Shown in pieces: positions 9,686-18,258 of a stretch of DNA of 64,000 nt; positions within the stretch are counted from its first letter, which is position 1; each line of letters begins with the position of its first letter. Location of the stretch: positions 2,294,001 through 2,358,000 of the forward strand of contig NZ_CP029343.1 in the NCBI RefSeq assembly GCF_003143515.1, written 5' to 3'. The translations under genes were made by a program, and so were the position numbers. The notes beneath the pieces were generated by a model, which saw only the letters and a program-made list of their open reading frames with translations, had not been told where the DNA came from and made no database searches. Origin of the DNA: Massilia oculi. GTDB lineage: Bacteria > Pseudomonadota > Gammaproteobacteria > Burkholderiales > Burkholderiaceae_D.

Positions 9686-12222
9686 ATGCCGAATCAACTA
9701 CTTGCCCATTACCTGGCCGCGCCGGACAGTTTCGACGAAATGCTCGACGCGGCCAAGGCGCCGCGCGCGCACTGGCGTGCGCTGCTGGACAACCTGGCGC
9801 ACGAGGCGCCCGCCATGATGCGCCAGCGCCAGGAGATGGTGCAGCGCCAGGTGCGCGAAAACGGCGTGAGCTACAACGTGGCCGCCGACGCCCATGGCCA
9901 GCAACGGCAGTGGGACCTGAACGTGCTGCCGCTGATCCTGCCGCACGAGGAATGGAGCGGCATCGAGGCGGCCGTGATCCAGCGCGCCACCCTGCTCAAC
10001 AAGATCCTGGGCGACGTCTACGGCAAGGAGGAGATGCTGAGCGAAGGCCTGCTGCCGCCTGCGCTGATCCATGGCCATGCCGGCTTCCTGCGGCCCTGCC
10101 ACGGGATGCGCCATCACGACGACGTCGCCCTGCACTTCTACGCGGTCGACCTGGCGCGCGCCCCCGACGGCCGCTGGTGGGTCGTGGCCGACCGCACCCA
10201 GGCGCCGTTCGGCGCCGGCTATGCGCTCGAAAACCGCGCCATCATCGCCCCCACCTTCCCCGACCTGCTGCGCGAGCTCAAGGTGCAGCCCCTGTCCCGG
10301 TTCTTCCGCACCATGCACGAGAGCCTGGCGCACTGGGGCCGCCTGTGCGCCGCCGGCGGCGACGCGCCGGCGGCGCTGCGCGAGGGCGAAGCGCCGCTGA
10401 TCGTGCTCCTGACGCCGGGCCCGCGCACCGCCAGCTACTACGAGCAGGCCTACCTGGCCCGCTATCTCGGCCTGCCGCTCGTCGAAGGCGGCGACCTGAC
10501 GGTACGCGACGGCGTGGTCTACCTGAAGACCCTGGCCGGCCTGCACCGGGTGCACGTGATCATGCGCCGGGTCGACGACGAATCGTGCGACCCGCTCGAA
10601 CTGCAAAGCTCATTGCTGGGCGTGGCCGGCCTGACCCAGGCCGCCATGCGCGGCAACGTGCTGGTCGCCAACAGCCTCGGCTCGAGCCTGCTCGAATCGG
10701 GCGCGCTGCTCGGCTACTTGCCGGCGCTGTCCAAGCGCCTGCTGGGCGAGCCCCTCAAGATGCCGTCGGTGGCCACCTGGTGGTGCGGCGAAGAGGCGGC
10801 GCTGGAAACCGTGATCGCCAGGCTCGACCGGCTGGTGATCAAGCCCAGTTTCTCGCAACTGCCCCAGGCGGCCGTGTTCGGCCAGGACCTGGACGGCGCC
10901 GCGCGCGCGGCCTTCATCGCCCGGCTGCGCGCCAATCCCAGTCATTACATCGCCCAGGAACTGGTGCGGCTGTCGCAGGCGCCGGTGTGGAAGGACGGCG
11001 CGGCCCCCGGCCTGCAGGCGCGCGCCATCGGCCTGCGGGTGTTTGCCTGCGCCACGCCGAACGGCTATGTGGTGATGCCGGGCGGCCTGACCCGGGTGGC
11101 CACCGGGCCCGATGCGCGGGTGCTGACGATGCAGATGGGCGGGGCCAGCAAGGACACCTGGGTCCAGGCGCGCGCCAGGGCCGAAGTGCACCGCCTGCAG
11201 CAGCGCAGCATCTCGGGCCGCGACCTGGTGCGCGAAGACACCAACCTGTCGAGCCGTGTGGCGGAAAACCTGCTGTGGTTCGGACGCCATGCGGAACGCA
11301 CCGACAATATCTGCCGCCTGCTGCGGGTCGCGCTCGACTTCCTGTTCAACGTCCGTTTCGACCAGCGCGGCGCGGAATGGCCGACCGTCGAGGCCTTGTG
11401 CATCTGGTTCGGCTTGCTCGACGAAGGGAAAAGACCGGCCACGCCAGGCGCGAGTCAGACCGGCCCCATCTTTACCGATGCCGAGATCGAGTCGGCCCTG
11501 CTGACGGCGGTCGTCTCGCCCGCGGTCCCTGGCCTGGCGCGGCAGCAGCAGCAGTTGCACCGGCTTGCCGGGCAGCTGCACGAACGCTTCTCGGTCGACA
11601 ACTGGCGGGCACTGAACCGGATGGTGCAGCCCGCCGCCACCGGCGCGCGGCCGTCGCAGTCGGGGTCATGACGATCCTCGACGATGCCGCCGCCGCGCTG
11701 ATGACGCTGGCCGGCTTCGCCTTCGATGGCATGACGCGCGATCTCGGCTGGCGTTTCATGTCGATCGGACGCCGCCTGGAGCGCCTGCAATTCCAGAGCG
11801 TGGTGCTGCAGCGCGCGCTCGCCATGAACGGGGGCGGCAACCTCGAATGGCTGCTGGAACTCTCCGACAGTATCATCACCTACCGGGCCCGCTACCGGGC
11901 CCAGCCCGAATGGCTGCCGGTGCTCGACCTGCTGCTGCTCGACGAGACCAATCCGCGCTCGATCGTCTTCCAGCTCAACGGCATCCTGGGCACGCTGGGC
12001 AAGATCGAGCAAACCCATGGTCCCTGCGGCACGCATATGCTGGCGCCCTTGAAAAAGGAACTGCTCGCGCTCGCCCCGGACACCGACCTGAAGCAGGGCA
12101 ATCCCTTGCTCGGCGGCCTGCTGGACCGGATCGGGCGCACCAGTGCGGCCCTGTCCGAGCAGATCAGCGTGCAATTTTTCAGCTATACCGACAACGGCCG
12201 CCAAAGGAACCGCAGCACATGA
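9686..12222 (+). CDS. Circularly permuted ATP-grasp fused to alpha-E domain (one-base frameshift near 11665)
   Basis: Frame 2 encodes an ATP-grasp domain (about residues 1-500; LTPGPRTASYYEQAYLA, HVIMRRVDDESCDPLEL, MPGGLTRVA, GGASKDTW). It continues into the first part of an alpha-E domain (LLWFGRHAERTDNICRLLRV), then stops at 11671. The remainder of alpha-E (GWRFMSIGRRLERLQ onward) runs in frame 1 to 12222. Adding one G to the GGGG run at 11662-11665 joins them into 845 residues, normal for such fusions. It is the fused counterpart of the two separate genes at 3744-6177. The stop overlaps the next gene's start (ATGA at 12219-12222), indicating coupling. Confidence 0.87.
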
Positions 12223-13165
12223 TCGCGCAGTCCATGTTCGCGCAGTCCATCACCAATCCACCGGCAGGCGCCGCAGCCTGCGCGCGCTATCGCGTGGTGC
12301 ACGAAACGCGCTACACCTACAGCAGCCCGGTCACCCTGTCGCAGCAATACCTGCACCTGACACCGCGCTCCTTCCCCTGCCAGCAGACCGAGTCGCACCT
12401 GATCTGGCTCGATCCGGTCGTCAACGACGGCAGGGACGGTGTCGACTACTTTGGCAACCTGACCCGCCACGTGGCGCTGACCGTGCCGCATGACAGCCTG
12501 CTGGTGCACGCCGAATCGACGGTCTCGCTGCGCGCGCGCCACACGCTGGCCCAGATCGCCGGGACCCTGCCGTGGGAATGCGTGCGCGACATGATGGGCA
12601 AGGAGAAAAGCGCCGCCACCCTGGAAGCCTGCCGCTATCTGTACGCCTCGCCGCACGTCGCCAGCTTCCCCGAGCTCGAAGCCTATGCCCGCGCCAGCTA
12701 CACCCCGGGCCGGCCGCAGCTCGATGCGGCGCTGGACCTGACGTACAGGATCTTCGACGACTTCGAATTCGATGCCAAGGCGACCGATATCTCGACCCCG
12801 CTCGACCAGGTGCTGCGCGGCCGGCGCGGCGTGTGCCAGGACTTCGCCCAGCTGATGATCGGCTGCCTGCGCAGCATCGGCCTGCCGGCGCGCTACGTGA
12901 GCGGCTACATCCTGACCCACCCGCCCGCAGGCAAGCCGCGCCTGGTCGGCGCCGACGCTTCGCACGCCTGGGTGTCGGTGTTCTGCCCGGCATTGGGCTG
13001 GGTCGACTTCGATCCGACCAACCGCTGCCTGGTGCAGCATGAACACATCACGCTGGGCTGGGGGCGCGACTTCAGCGACGTGACCCCGCTGCGCGGCATC
13101 GTGCTCGGGGCGGCAAGCAGGAGCTCGACGTCCAGGTGACGGTGACGCCGTTGCCCTTGCTCTAA
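12219..13165 (+). CDS. Transglutaminase-like cysteine peptidase family protein (one-base frameshift near 13110)
   Basis: Starts at the ATG overlapping the upstream stop. The N-terminal beta domain begins with YRVVHETRYTYSSPVTLSQQ. The transglutaminase core carries C206 (GVCQDFAQ), H249 (SHAWVSV) and D265 (FDPTNRC). The written frame ends at 13139 with an atypical tail. Adding one G at the GGGG run 13107-13110 gives LGGGKQELDVQVTVTPLPLL and a stop at 13165, matching the usual C-terminus of the family. It is the third gene of the rightward module and presumably handles the same peptide or amide product as the ATP-grasp enzymes, as a hydrolase or a transferase. Its tail overlaps the convergent gene by 4 bp. 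Confidence 0.88.
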
Positions 13166-13806
13166 GAGGCGTCCTTGTGCCCAAGCCCTGACGGGATGGG
13201 CATGCCCCCGCCGCCGCCGTCCATGCCGGCGCCGCCCCGGTTTCCACCGCCGCCGCCCTCGCCTTTCGCACGACCGCCGCCGCCCTGCGTGCGCGTCGGC
13301 CCCTGTAATGGAATCATCACCTCGCCCGGCATCGGATCGAGATCGAGCGCCGCGCGGATGAAAGTGCGCAGGCTGACGACCAGCTCCGCGGTATGAATGG
13401 GCCGCCCCGCCGCCAGGTCGGCCGCCGCCTGCGCCGCCAGCCGGCAATGCGCTTCAGTGCCGAGCAGCAAGATGTCCGCCAGCGCGGCTTCGACCGCGTC
13501 GCGGATGCGGCGCGAGCGGTCCGAGCTCGCCATTCCTTCGCCCAGACCCTCGTCGCCCGACTGGGTTCGCTCGCGCAGGTCGCGCAAATGCGTCGGATCG
13601 ACCGTCAGCTGCCCGGTGAACGAGCCGCCCAGGGTGCGATAAGCGGCGATCAGGGTTTTCAGGCGCTCGTTGATCTGGCGGTTCATGCGCTCGCGCCGCT
13701 GCTGGATGGTCTGCATCATGAGGATGCGGATGCCCACGCCCAGCAAGGTAAAGACGGCAAGCCCGATGATTGTCGTCATCGCGCCTTGCCATGAACTGAA
13801 ATCCAT
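13162..13806 (-). CDS. Single-pass membrane protein with glycine-rich tail, unknown function
   Basis: 214 residues from the ATG at 13806 (AGGA 8 nt upstream). One transmembrane segment lies at about residues 8-30 (MTTIIGLAVFTLLGVGIRIL). A basic, probably helical cytoplasmic domain of about 130 residues follows. The last 45 residues are Gly-rich with scattered Lys/Arg. I do not recognise a named family. It is convergent with the transglutaminase gene. Confidence 0.7.
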   Translation of the reverse strand: MDFSSWQGAMTTIIGLAVFTLLGVGIRILMMQTIQQRRERMNRQINERLKTLIAAYRTLGGSFTGQLTVDPTHLRDLRERTQSGDEGLGEGMASSDRSRRIRDAVEAALADILLLGTEAHCRLAAQAAADLAAGRPIHTAELVVSLRTFIRAALDLDPMPGEVMIPLQGPTRTQGGGGRAKGEGGGGGNRGGAGMDGGGGGMPIPSGLGHKDAS

Positions 13807-13985
13807 ATAGCGCATCCTGGCCCTGGCAATTGTCATCGATACAAGACAGTGTACCGGTTCAAGAAGATACGCCTCGGCCGATTGATTTTTTGCCCGCGAT
13901 GTCACACGACCGCCAGCTCGCTCGTCTACCAGGCAGCCGGCCCGTTCGCCGGCATCGACTCGTTCAACCTGAGGAAACAAGACAT

Positions 13986-14435
13986 ATGAATCGCGAAAAC
14001 TGGTTCCAGGCCTCGCCCGAAGGCGCCAAAGCCCTGGGCGGCGTCCATCACTACGTCACGAAGAACACCAATCTTCCTTCCCAACTGATCCACCTCGTCT
14101 TCCTGCGCGTCTCGCAGATCAACGGCTGCGCGCACTGCATCGACCTGCACTCGCGCGACCTGATCAAGGAAGGCATGTCGGTCGACAAGCTGGTGCTGGT
14201 CCCGGTCTGGCACGAAGCGGCCTACCTGTTCTCGGACCAGGAGCGGGCGGCGCTGGCCTGGGCCGAGGAAGTCACCCGGGTCAGCGAAACCCATGCCTCC
14301 GACGAAGCCTATGCAGCGGCCTCGAAAGCGTTCGATTCCAGGGACCTGGTCGACCTGACGATCGCCATCGCCGCCATGAACGCCTTCAATCGCATGGGCG
14401 TGAGCTTCCGCCTGAAGCCGGCCGCCAAAGCCTAG
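13986..14435 (+). CDS. Carboxymuconolactone decarboxylase family protein (AhpD-like)
   Basis: 149 residues from the ATG at 13986, with GAGGAA about 8-10 nt upstream. The CxxC pair C48-C51 in GCAHCIDLHS is the AhpD-type redox motif with the usual trailing His. The family includes alkylhydroperoxidases and CMD enzymes; members this short and single-domain generally act as peroxidase-like disulfide proteins. Stand-alone transcription unit with a strong terminator behind it. Confidence 0.9.
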   Translation: MNRENWFQASPEGAKALGGVHHYVTKNTNLPSQLIHLVFLRVSQINGCAHCIDLHSRDLIKEGMSVDKLVLVPVWHEAAYLFSDQERAALAWAEEVTRVSETHASDEAYAAASKAFDSRDLVDLTIAIAAMNAFNRMGVSFRLKPAAKA

Positions 14436-14441
14436 CCGCGA

Positions 14442-14487
14442 GCAGGCTTGCATGAGGCTGTATCCTGAAAACCTCATGCAAGCCTGC
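14442..14487. repeat. Perfect 16-bp inverted repeat after the AhpD-like gene
   Basis: GCAGGCTTGCATGAGG (14442-14457) pairs perfectly with 14472-14487 around a 14-nt loop, starting 6 nt after the stop codon. It has no U tract. It may protect the 3' end or act with the terminator that follows. Confidence 0.6.
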
Positions 14488-14507
14488 ATCCGCACGTCGC
14501 GCATCGC

Positions 14508-14530
14508 AAACGGCGGACATCCGCCGTTTT
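14508..14530 (+). terminator. Rho-independent terminator
   Basis: Stem AAACGGCGG / CCGCCGTTT with an ACAT loop, followed by TG. A compact terminator for the AhpD-like gene at 13986-14435. Confidence 0.7.
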
Positions 14531-14629
14531 GTCACACGCCTGTCATGACGCAGGCGGATGATGGCCAAAAGTGAGCTCCGGCATGTGTTCACGCCGGACC
14601 GGCCAACGCTACCCGGGTGCGCGGACATC

Positions 14630-15369
14630 ATGTACAAAAGCGACAAGAAGCTCTTGATCCTCGATGCGGACGGCACCACCATCGATGCCTTCTCCGCCAT
14701 CGAAGCGGCATTCGCCCACCACGGCCTGGTGATCGGCGACGAGACCCGGTTCCAGAAGCGGCACAAGCTGCTCAAGTACATGGGCGGGCTGAAGGAATTC
14801 CCGTCGATCATCCGCAAGAACCTGCGCAAGAACAGCCGCGCCCAGCTGATCGACACCCTCACCGGCATCTACCGGCAGGAAGCCCGGCTCTACGACGGCA
14901 TCGCCGACCTGATCCGCGAGCTGATCGCCGCGCCCGACATCACGGTCGGCATCGTCACGCGCAACGTCACGATCGAACCGCTGGAAACCCTGCGCCAGCT
15001 GTTCCTGCGCCACGACATCGACATCGCCGAACTCGACTTCCTGGTCCACATCCCCTCAAGGACACCAAGACCGCGCAGTTTCGCGCCACGCGCGAACAGT
15101 TCGGCGTCAACCCGGCGCGGGCCTTCATCTGCGGCGACGAGCACAAGGACTTCATGGCGGCGGTCAGCACCGGCATGCACCCGTTCATGGTCTCCTACGG
15201 CTTCGAATGCCACGACCGGCTGACAACCAAATTCGAGATCCCGCACGAGCTGATCTCGCGCAGCTCGGCCGAGCTGTGCTGCCGGATCCGGCACGCGCTC
15301 GACCTGGGCGTGCTGGCTCAGGCGCCGTACCAGAACAGCAGCAGGCTGATGGCGCCGAATATCCAATAG
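14630..15369 (+). CDS. HAD-superfamily hydrolase (one-base frameshift near 15055)
   Basis: The N-terminal part MYKSDKKLLILDADGTTIDAF carries HAD motif I (DADGT). The cap and motif II region run to IVTRNVTIEPLETL. The written frame is lost at the CCCC run 15052-15055. One extra C gives VHIPLKDTKTAQFRATREQFG, then ARAFICGDEHKDFMAAVSTG, motif IV with its acidic pair. The joined protein is 246 residues. The start is uncertain: ATGs at 14558/14561 are also in frame and neither has a clear ribosome site. Substrate unknown; a phosphatase or phosphonatase-type role is likely. The 3' end overlaps the convergent gene by about 50 bp. Confidence 0.75.
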
Positions 15370-15785
15370 TCGACCGGCGCGCCGAAGGCCCAGTGCTTAT
15401 GCCAGGGCACGAGTTCCTGCTTGAAGCGGCGCCAGCCGAAGGCCGGATTGATGACGAACCACAGGTAGTCCTCGACGATCCAGAACAGCATGATCGAGGC
15501 CGCCACGCTCGCTTCGAGCTGCCACGACCACTGCCCCATGAAGAACAGCGGGAAGTGGAAGATCAGGCCGATGAAGGCGAACATCCACAGGTGGTAGCCG
15601 GTCAGCGCGCGCCCGCCCATGAAGATGTCCAGCAGCGGATGCTGCTCGATGCGCCAGGTCGGCAGGTTCGCCGCCCACCCGGCCTCGCCTTCGATTTCCA
15701 CCTCCACCCGCGCGAACAGGTAGGCCGCCACCAGTACCGCACCCACCATCGATACGACCCTGCCTCCATCCGACAATTCAACCAT
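15318..15785 (-). CDS. Small polytopic membrane protein, unknown function
   Basis: 155 residues from the ATG at 15785, which overlaps the end of the upstream glycosyltransferase by 8 bp. Four likely membrane segments: residues 10-27, 64-82, about 88-108 and 138-154. The sequence is rich in Trp and Phe, with WIVEDYLWFVINPAFGW between segments. The overlap implies translational coupling with the glycosyltransferase, so a shared membrane-lipid role is a reasonable inference. I do not recognise the family. Confidence 0.7.
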   Translation of the reverse strand: MVELSDGGRVVSMVGAVLVAAYLFARVEVEIEGEAGWAANLPTWRIEQHPLLDIFMGGRALTGYHLWMFAFIGLIFHFPLFFMGQWSWQLEASVAASIMLFWIVEDYLWFVINPAFGWRRFKQELVPWHKHWAFGAPVDYWIFGAISLLLFWYGA

Positions 15786-17006
15786 AAGCCTCTTCACATA
15801 GACGATTACACTGCGGTTTACACTGCGGCTCACACTGCGGTTCGCGCTGCGGTGCCGACTGCCCCAGCACGGTTTCCAGCACCTGCATGGCGGCGTGCGG
15901 CCGGCCCAGCGCCCGCGCACGGGCGGCCATGGCCTGCAGCTGTTCGGGATGCGCCAGCAGGTGGCGCACCCGGTATTCGAGGGTGGACAGGTCGGAAGCC
16001 TTGAGCGCCGCCCCTGCTCGAGCAGGTAGTTCGCGTTGTGTTCTTCCTGCCCCGGGATCGGCGCATTCACGATCATCGGCAGCCCCATCGCCAGGCATTC
16101 GGCGCTGGTGGCGCCGCCCGGCTTGGTCACCACCAGGTCGGCGCAGGCCATCAGGCGCTCGACCCGGTCGGTGAAACCTTGCGGCGCCAGCCGGCCCGGA
16201 TAGCGCACCGCCAGGCGCTGCAGGGCCGCCAGCTCGGCGGCGTTCCTGCCGGCCAGGGCGATCAGCTGGAAGTCGCCGGGGATGCTCAGGAGTTTTTCCG
16301 CCACCCGGCTCAAGCCGCCCAGCCCGGCGCCGCCGCCCATTAGCAACAAGGTCGTCAGCGCGGGATCAAGGCCGAGCTCGCGGGCGCACTCTTCACGCTC
16401 GAGCCGCGTCGAAAACGCCGGCATGGTCGGAATGCCGGCCACGTGGACCGCATGCGCCGGGACACCCTGCTCGCGCATGCGGAACGCCACCTCGTCGTTG
16501 GCGGCGAAGTAGCCGGCGACGTGCGGATGGAGCCACATGCGGTGCAGGTCGAAGTCGGTCACCTGCACCCAGACCGGACAGGCCAGCTTGCCGGCCGCGA
16601 TGTGCTGCGACACGATCTCGGCCGGCTGGAAGTGCGTGCAAACGATGGCGTCCGGCGCCAGCGCGGCGATCTCGTCGGCCAGCAGGCGGCAATCGCGCCG
16701 CTCGACCCAGCGCCGCAGGCGGTTGAACCAGCCATTCGGATTGGCCTCGTCGGTCAGCCGGTACACGTGGCGCCACAGCCCCGGCATGCGGCCGATCAGG
16801 AGCAGATAGAAGTCGGTATAGACCTTGCGCAGGCGCGGCGCGGCGAAGGCCATCGCGTCCAGGTGGATCACCTTGACGTCGCCGTAGTCGGCGACTGCGC
16901 GAGAACGGATGGCCTCGGCGACCCGGGTATGGCCGGCGCCGGCGGGCACGCTGAGCAAGAGGATTTTTTTCCCAGCAATGCCTTGTTGAAAATCGCCCTG
17001 CCTCAT
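15778..17006 (-). CDS. MGDG-synthase-like GT28 glycosyltransferase (one-base frameshift near 16011)
   Basis: Starts at the ATG at 17006 with GGAGG 8 nt upstream. The N-terminus KKILLLSVPAGAGHTRVAEAI is the glycine-rich entry of monogalactosyldiacylglycerol synthase/MurG-like enzymes. The C-terminal half holds LLLMGGGAGLGG and LVVTKPGGATSAECLAMGLP, the nucleotide-sugar binding end. The frame breaks at the CCCC run 16011-16014; one added base gives LLEQGAALKASDLSTLEYRV and a natural end at 15778. The corrected protein has about 409 residues. It probably makes a glycolipid at the inner membrane; the donor and acceptor are not known. The C-terminus is an odd PQC repeat. Confidence 0.8.
15808..15855. 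repeat. 12-bp tandem repeat (four units) at the 3' end of the glycosyltransferase gene
   Basis: Four units of ACACTGCGGTTT/C-like sequence: 15808-15819, 15820-15831, 15832-15843 and a diverged one at 15844-15855. In the corrected frame they encode a tail of EPQC/KPQC tetrapeptides. Confidence 0.8.
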
Positions 17007-17085
17007 GCACACGCCCTCCCGGGTCACGGTATGCAGGCGAATGTAATCGCGAAATATGACCCGCCCATGACGGCGGGGTGCACGA

Positions 17086-18258
17086 TTACGCCAGGGCCAG
17101 CGATTCGCCCTGCTTGAGGATGGAGCGGAACAGGCGCAGCTGGCCGGCGGTGGTGTCGTCCCAGCTGAAGCCTTCGGCATAACGGCGCACGGCGGCGCGG
17201 TCGGGGTAGTTGGCGCGCAGGCGCTTGACGCCTTCGGCCACGCCCTCGGAGGTACGCTCGTTCATCAGCACACCCGCCTCCGGCGCCGCCACCACTTCGG
17301 GCGTGCCATACACGCGGCTGGCCACCACGGGGGTGCCGCAGGCCATCGATTCGAGCAGCACATTGGCCCAGCCTTCGCGGCTGGACGACAGCACCATCGC
17401 ATCGGCCTTGCCGTACTGGACGCGCAACTCCTGCTGCGAGACGGCGCCCAGGAAGGTGACGCGGTCTTCCAGTTTCAGCTCGCGCACGAGATGCTCGAGC
17501 ATGCCCCGGTTCGGGCCTTCGCCGGCGATCACCAGGCGCACGCCCGGCAACATGGGCAAGGCGCCGATGCTCAATTCCTGGGCCTTGACCGGCACCAGGT
17601 GGCCGACCGTGATCAGGGTGAACGGTGTTTCTTCGCGCCGCTCCGGCGGGCGGAACAGCTGCAGGTCGACGCCATTGCGCAGAGAAACGACGCGCGCCGG
17701 ATCGATGCCCAGCTTGATCACCTCGTCGCGCAGCGCATTGGCGACCGTGATGATGCCGTCGGCGCGGCTGGCGGCCCAGTGGATCATCTTGCGCGGCAGC
17801 GGGAATTTCGGGAACAGCGTGATGTCCGAACCGCGCGCCGTGATCACGAAGGGCTTGTTGAAGTAGCGCGCCAGCATGGCCGCCGCCACGCCGTCCGGAT
17901 AAAAATAATGGGCATCGATCAGGTCGAAATCGTAGCCTTCGTCGATCATGCGCGCGATCGTGCCCTTGGCCGACTGGAACAGCAGCGCCGGCGCCACGTT
18001 CATGCCGATCTTCGGCACCACCAGGTAGGGCGGATGCTCGACCTGGATGCCGTGGCGTACTTCGCGGCGCGGCACCCTGGCCTGGCGCGCATACTGGCCG
18101 AAGCGCGGATTCTGCGAGGGGAACCACGGCGCAGGCGCCACCACGCGCGCCTCGACCTGGCCGCTGGCGACCAGGTGACGCAGCCGGGTTTCCACAAAGA
18201 TGCCGTGGCCCGGCTTTTCGCTGTTGGGGAACAGCGTGCTGAACGTCAGGATCTTCAT
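17086..18258 (-). CDS. GT4 family glycosyltransferase (exopolysaccharide)
   Basis: 390 residues. MKILTFSTLFPNSEKPGHGIFVETRL is typical of GT4 enzymes in exopolysaccharide loci. The C-terminal domain has VLSSSREGWANVLLESMACGTPVVAS, the E-x7-E donor-binding region. It is cytoplasmic or peripheral to the membrane. The start overlaps the preceding gene's stop by one base (TGATG), so it belongs to the wecB-wecC-GT-GT operon and is its last gene. Acceptor and sugar are unknown. Confidence 0.88.
   Translation of the reverse strand: MKILTFSTLFPNSEKPGHGIFVETRLRHLVASGQVEARVVAPAPWFPSQNPRFGQYARQARVPRREVRHGIQVEHPPYLVVPKIGMNVAPALLFQSAKGTIARMIDEGYDFDLIDAHYFYPDGVAAAMLARYFNKPFVITARGSDITLFPKFPLPRKMIHWAASRADGIITVANALRDEVIKLGIDPARVVSLRNGVDLQLFRPPERREETPFTLITVGHLVPVKAQELSIGALPMLPGVRLVIAGEGPNRGMLEHLVRELKLEDRVTFLGAVSQQELRVQYGKADAMVLSSSREGWANVLLESMACGTPVVASRVYGTPEVVAAPEAGVLMNERTSEGVAEGVKRLRANYPDRAAVRRYAEGFSWDDTTAGQLRLFRSILKQGESLALA

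Noticed and set aside
15318..17006. A 620-residue glycosyltransferase-membrane fusion protein
   Set aside because: The fusion exists only in the shifted frame; restoring one base gives two normal proteins.
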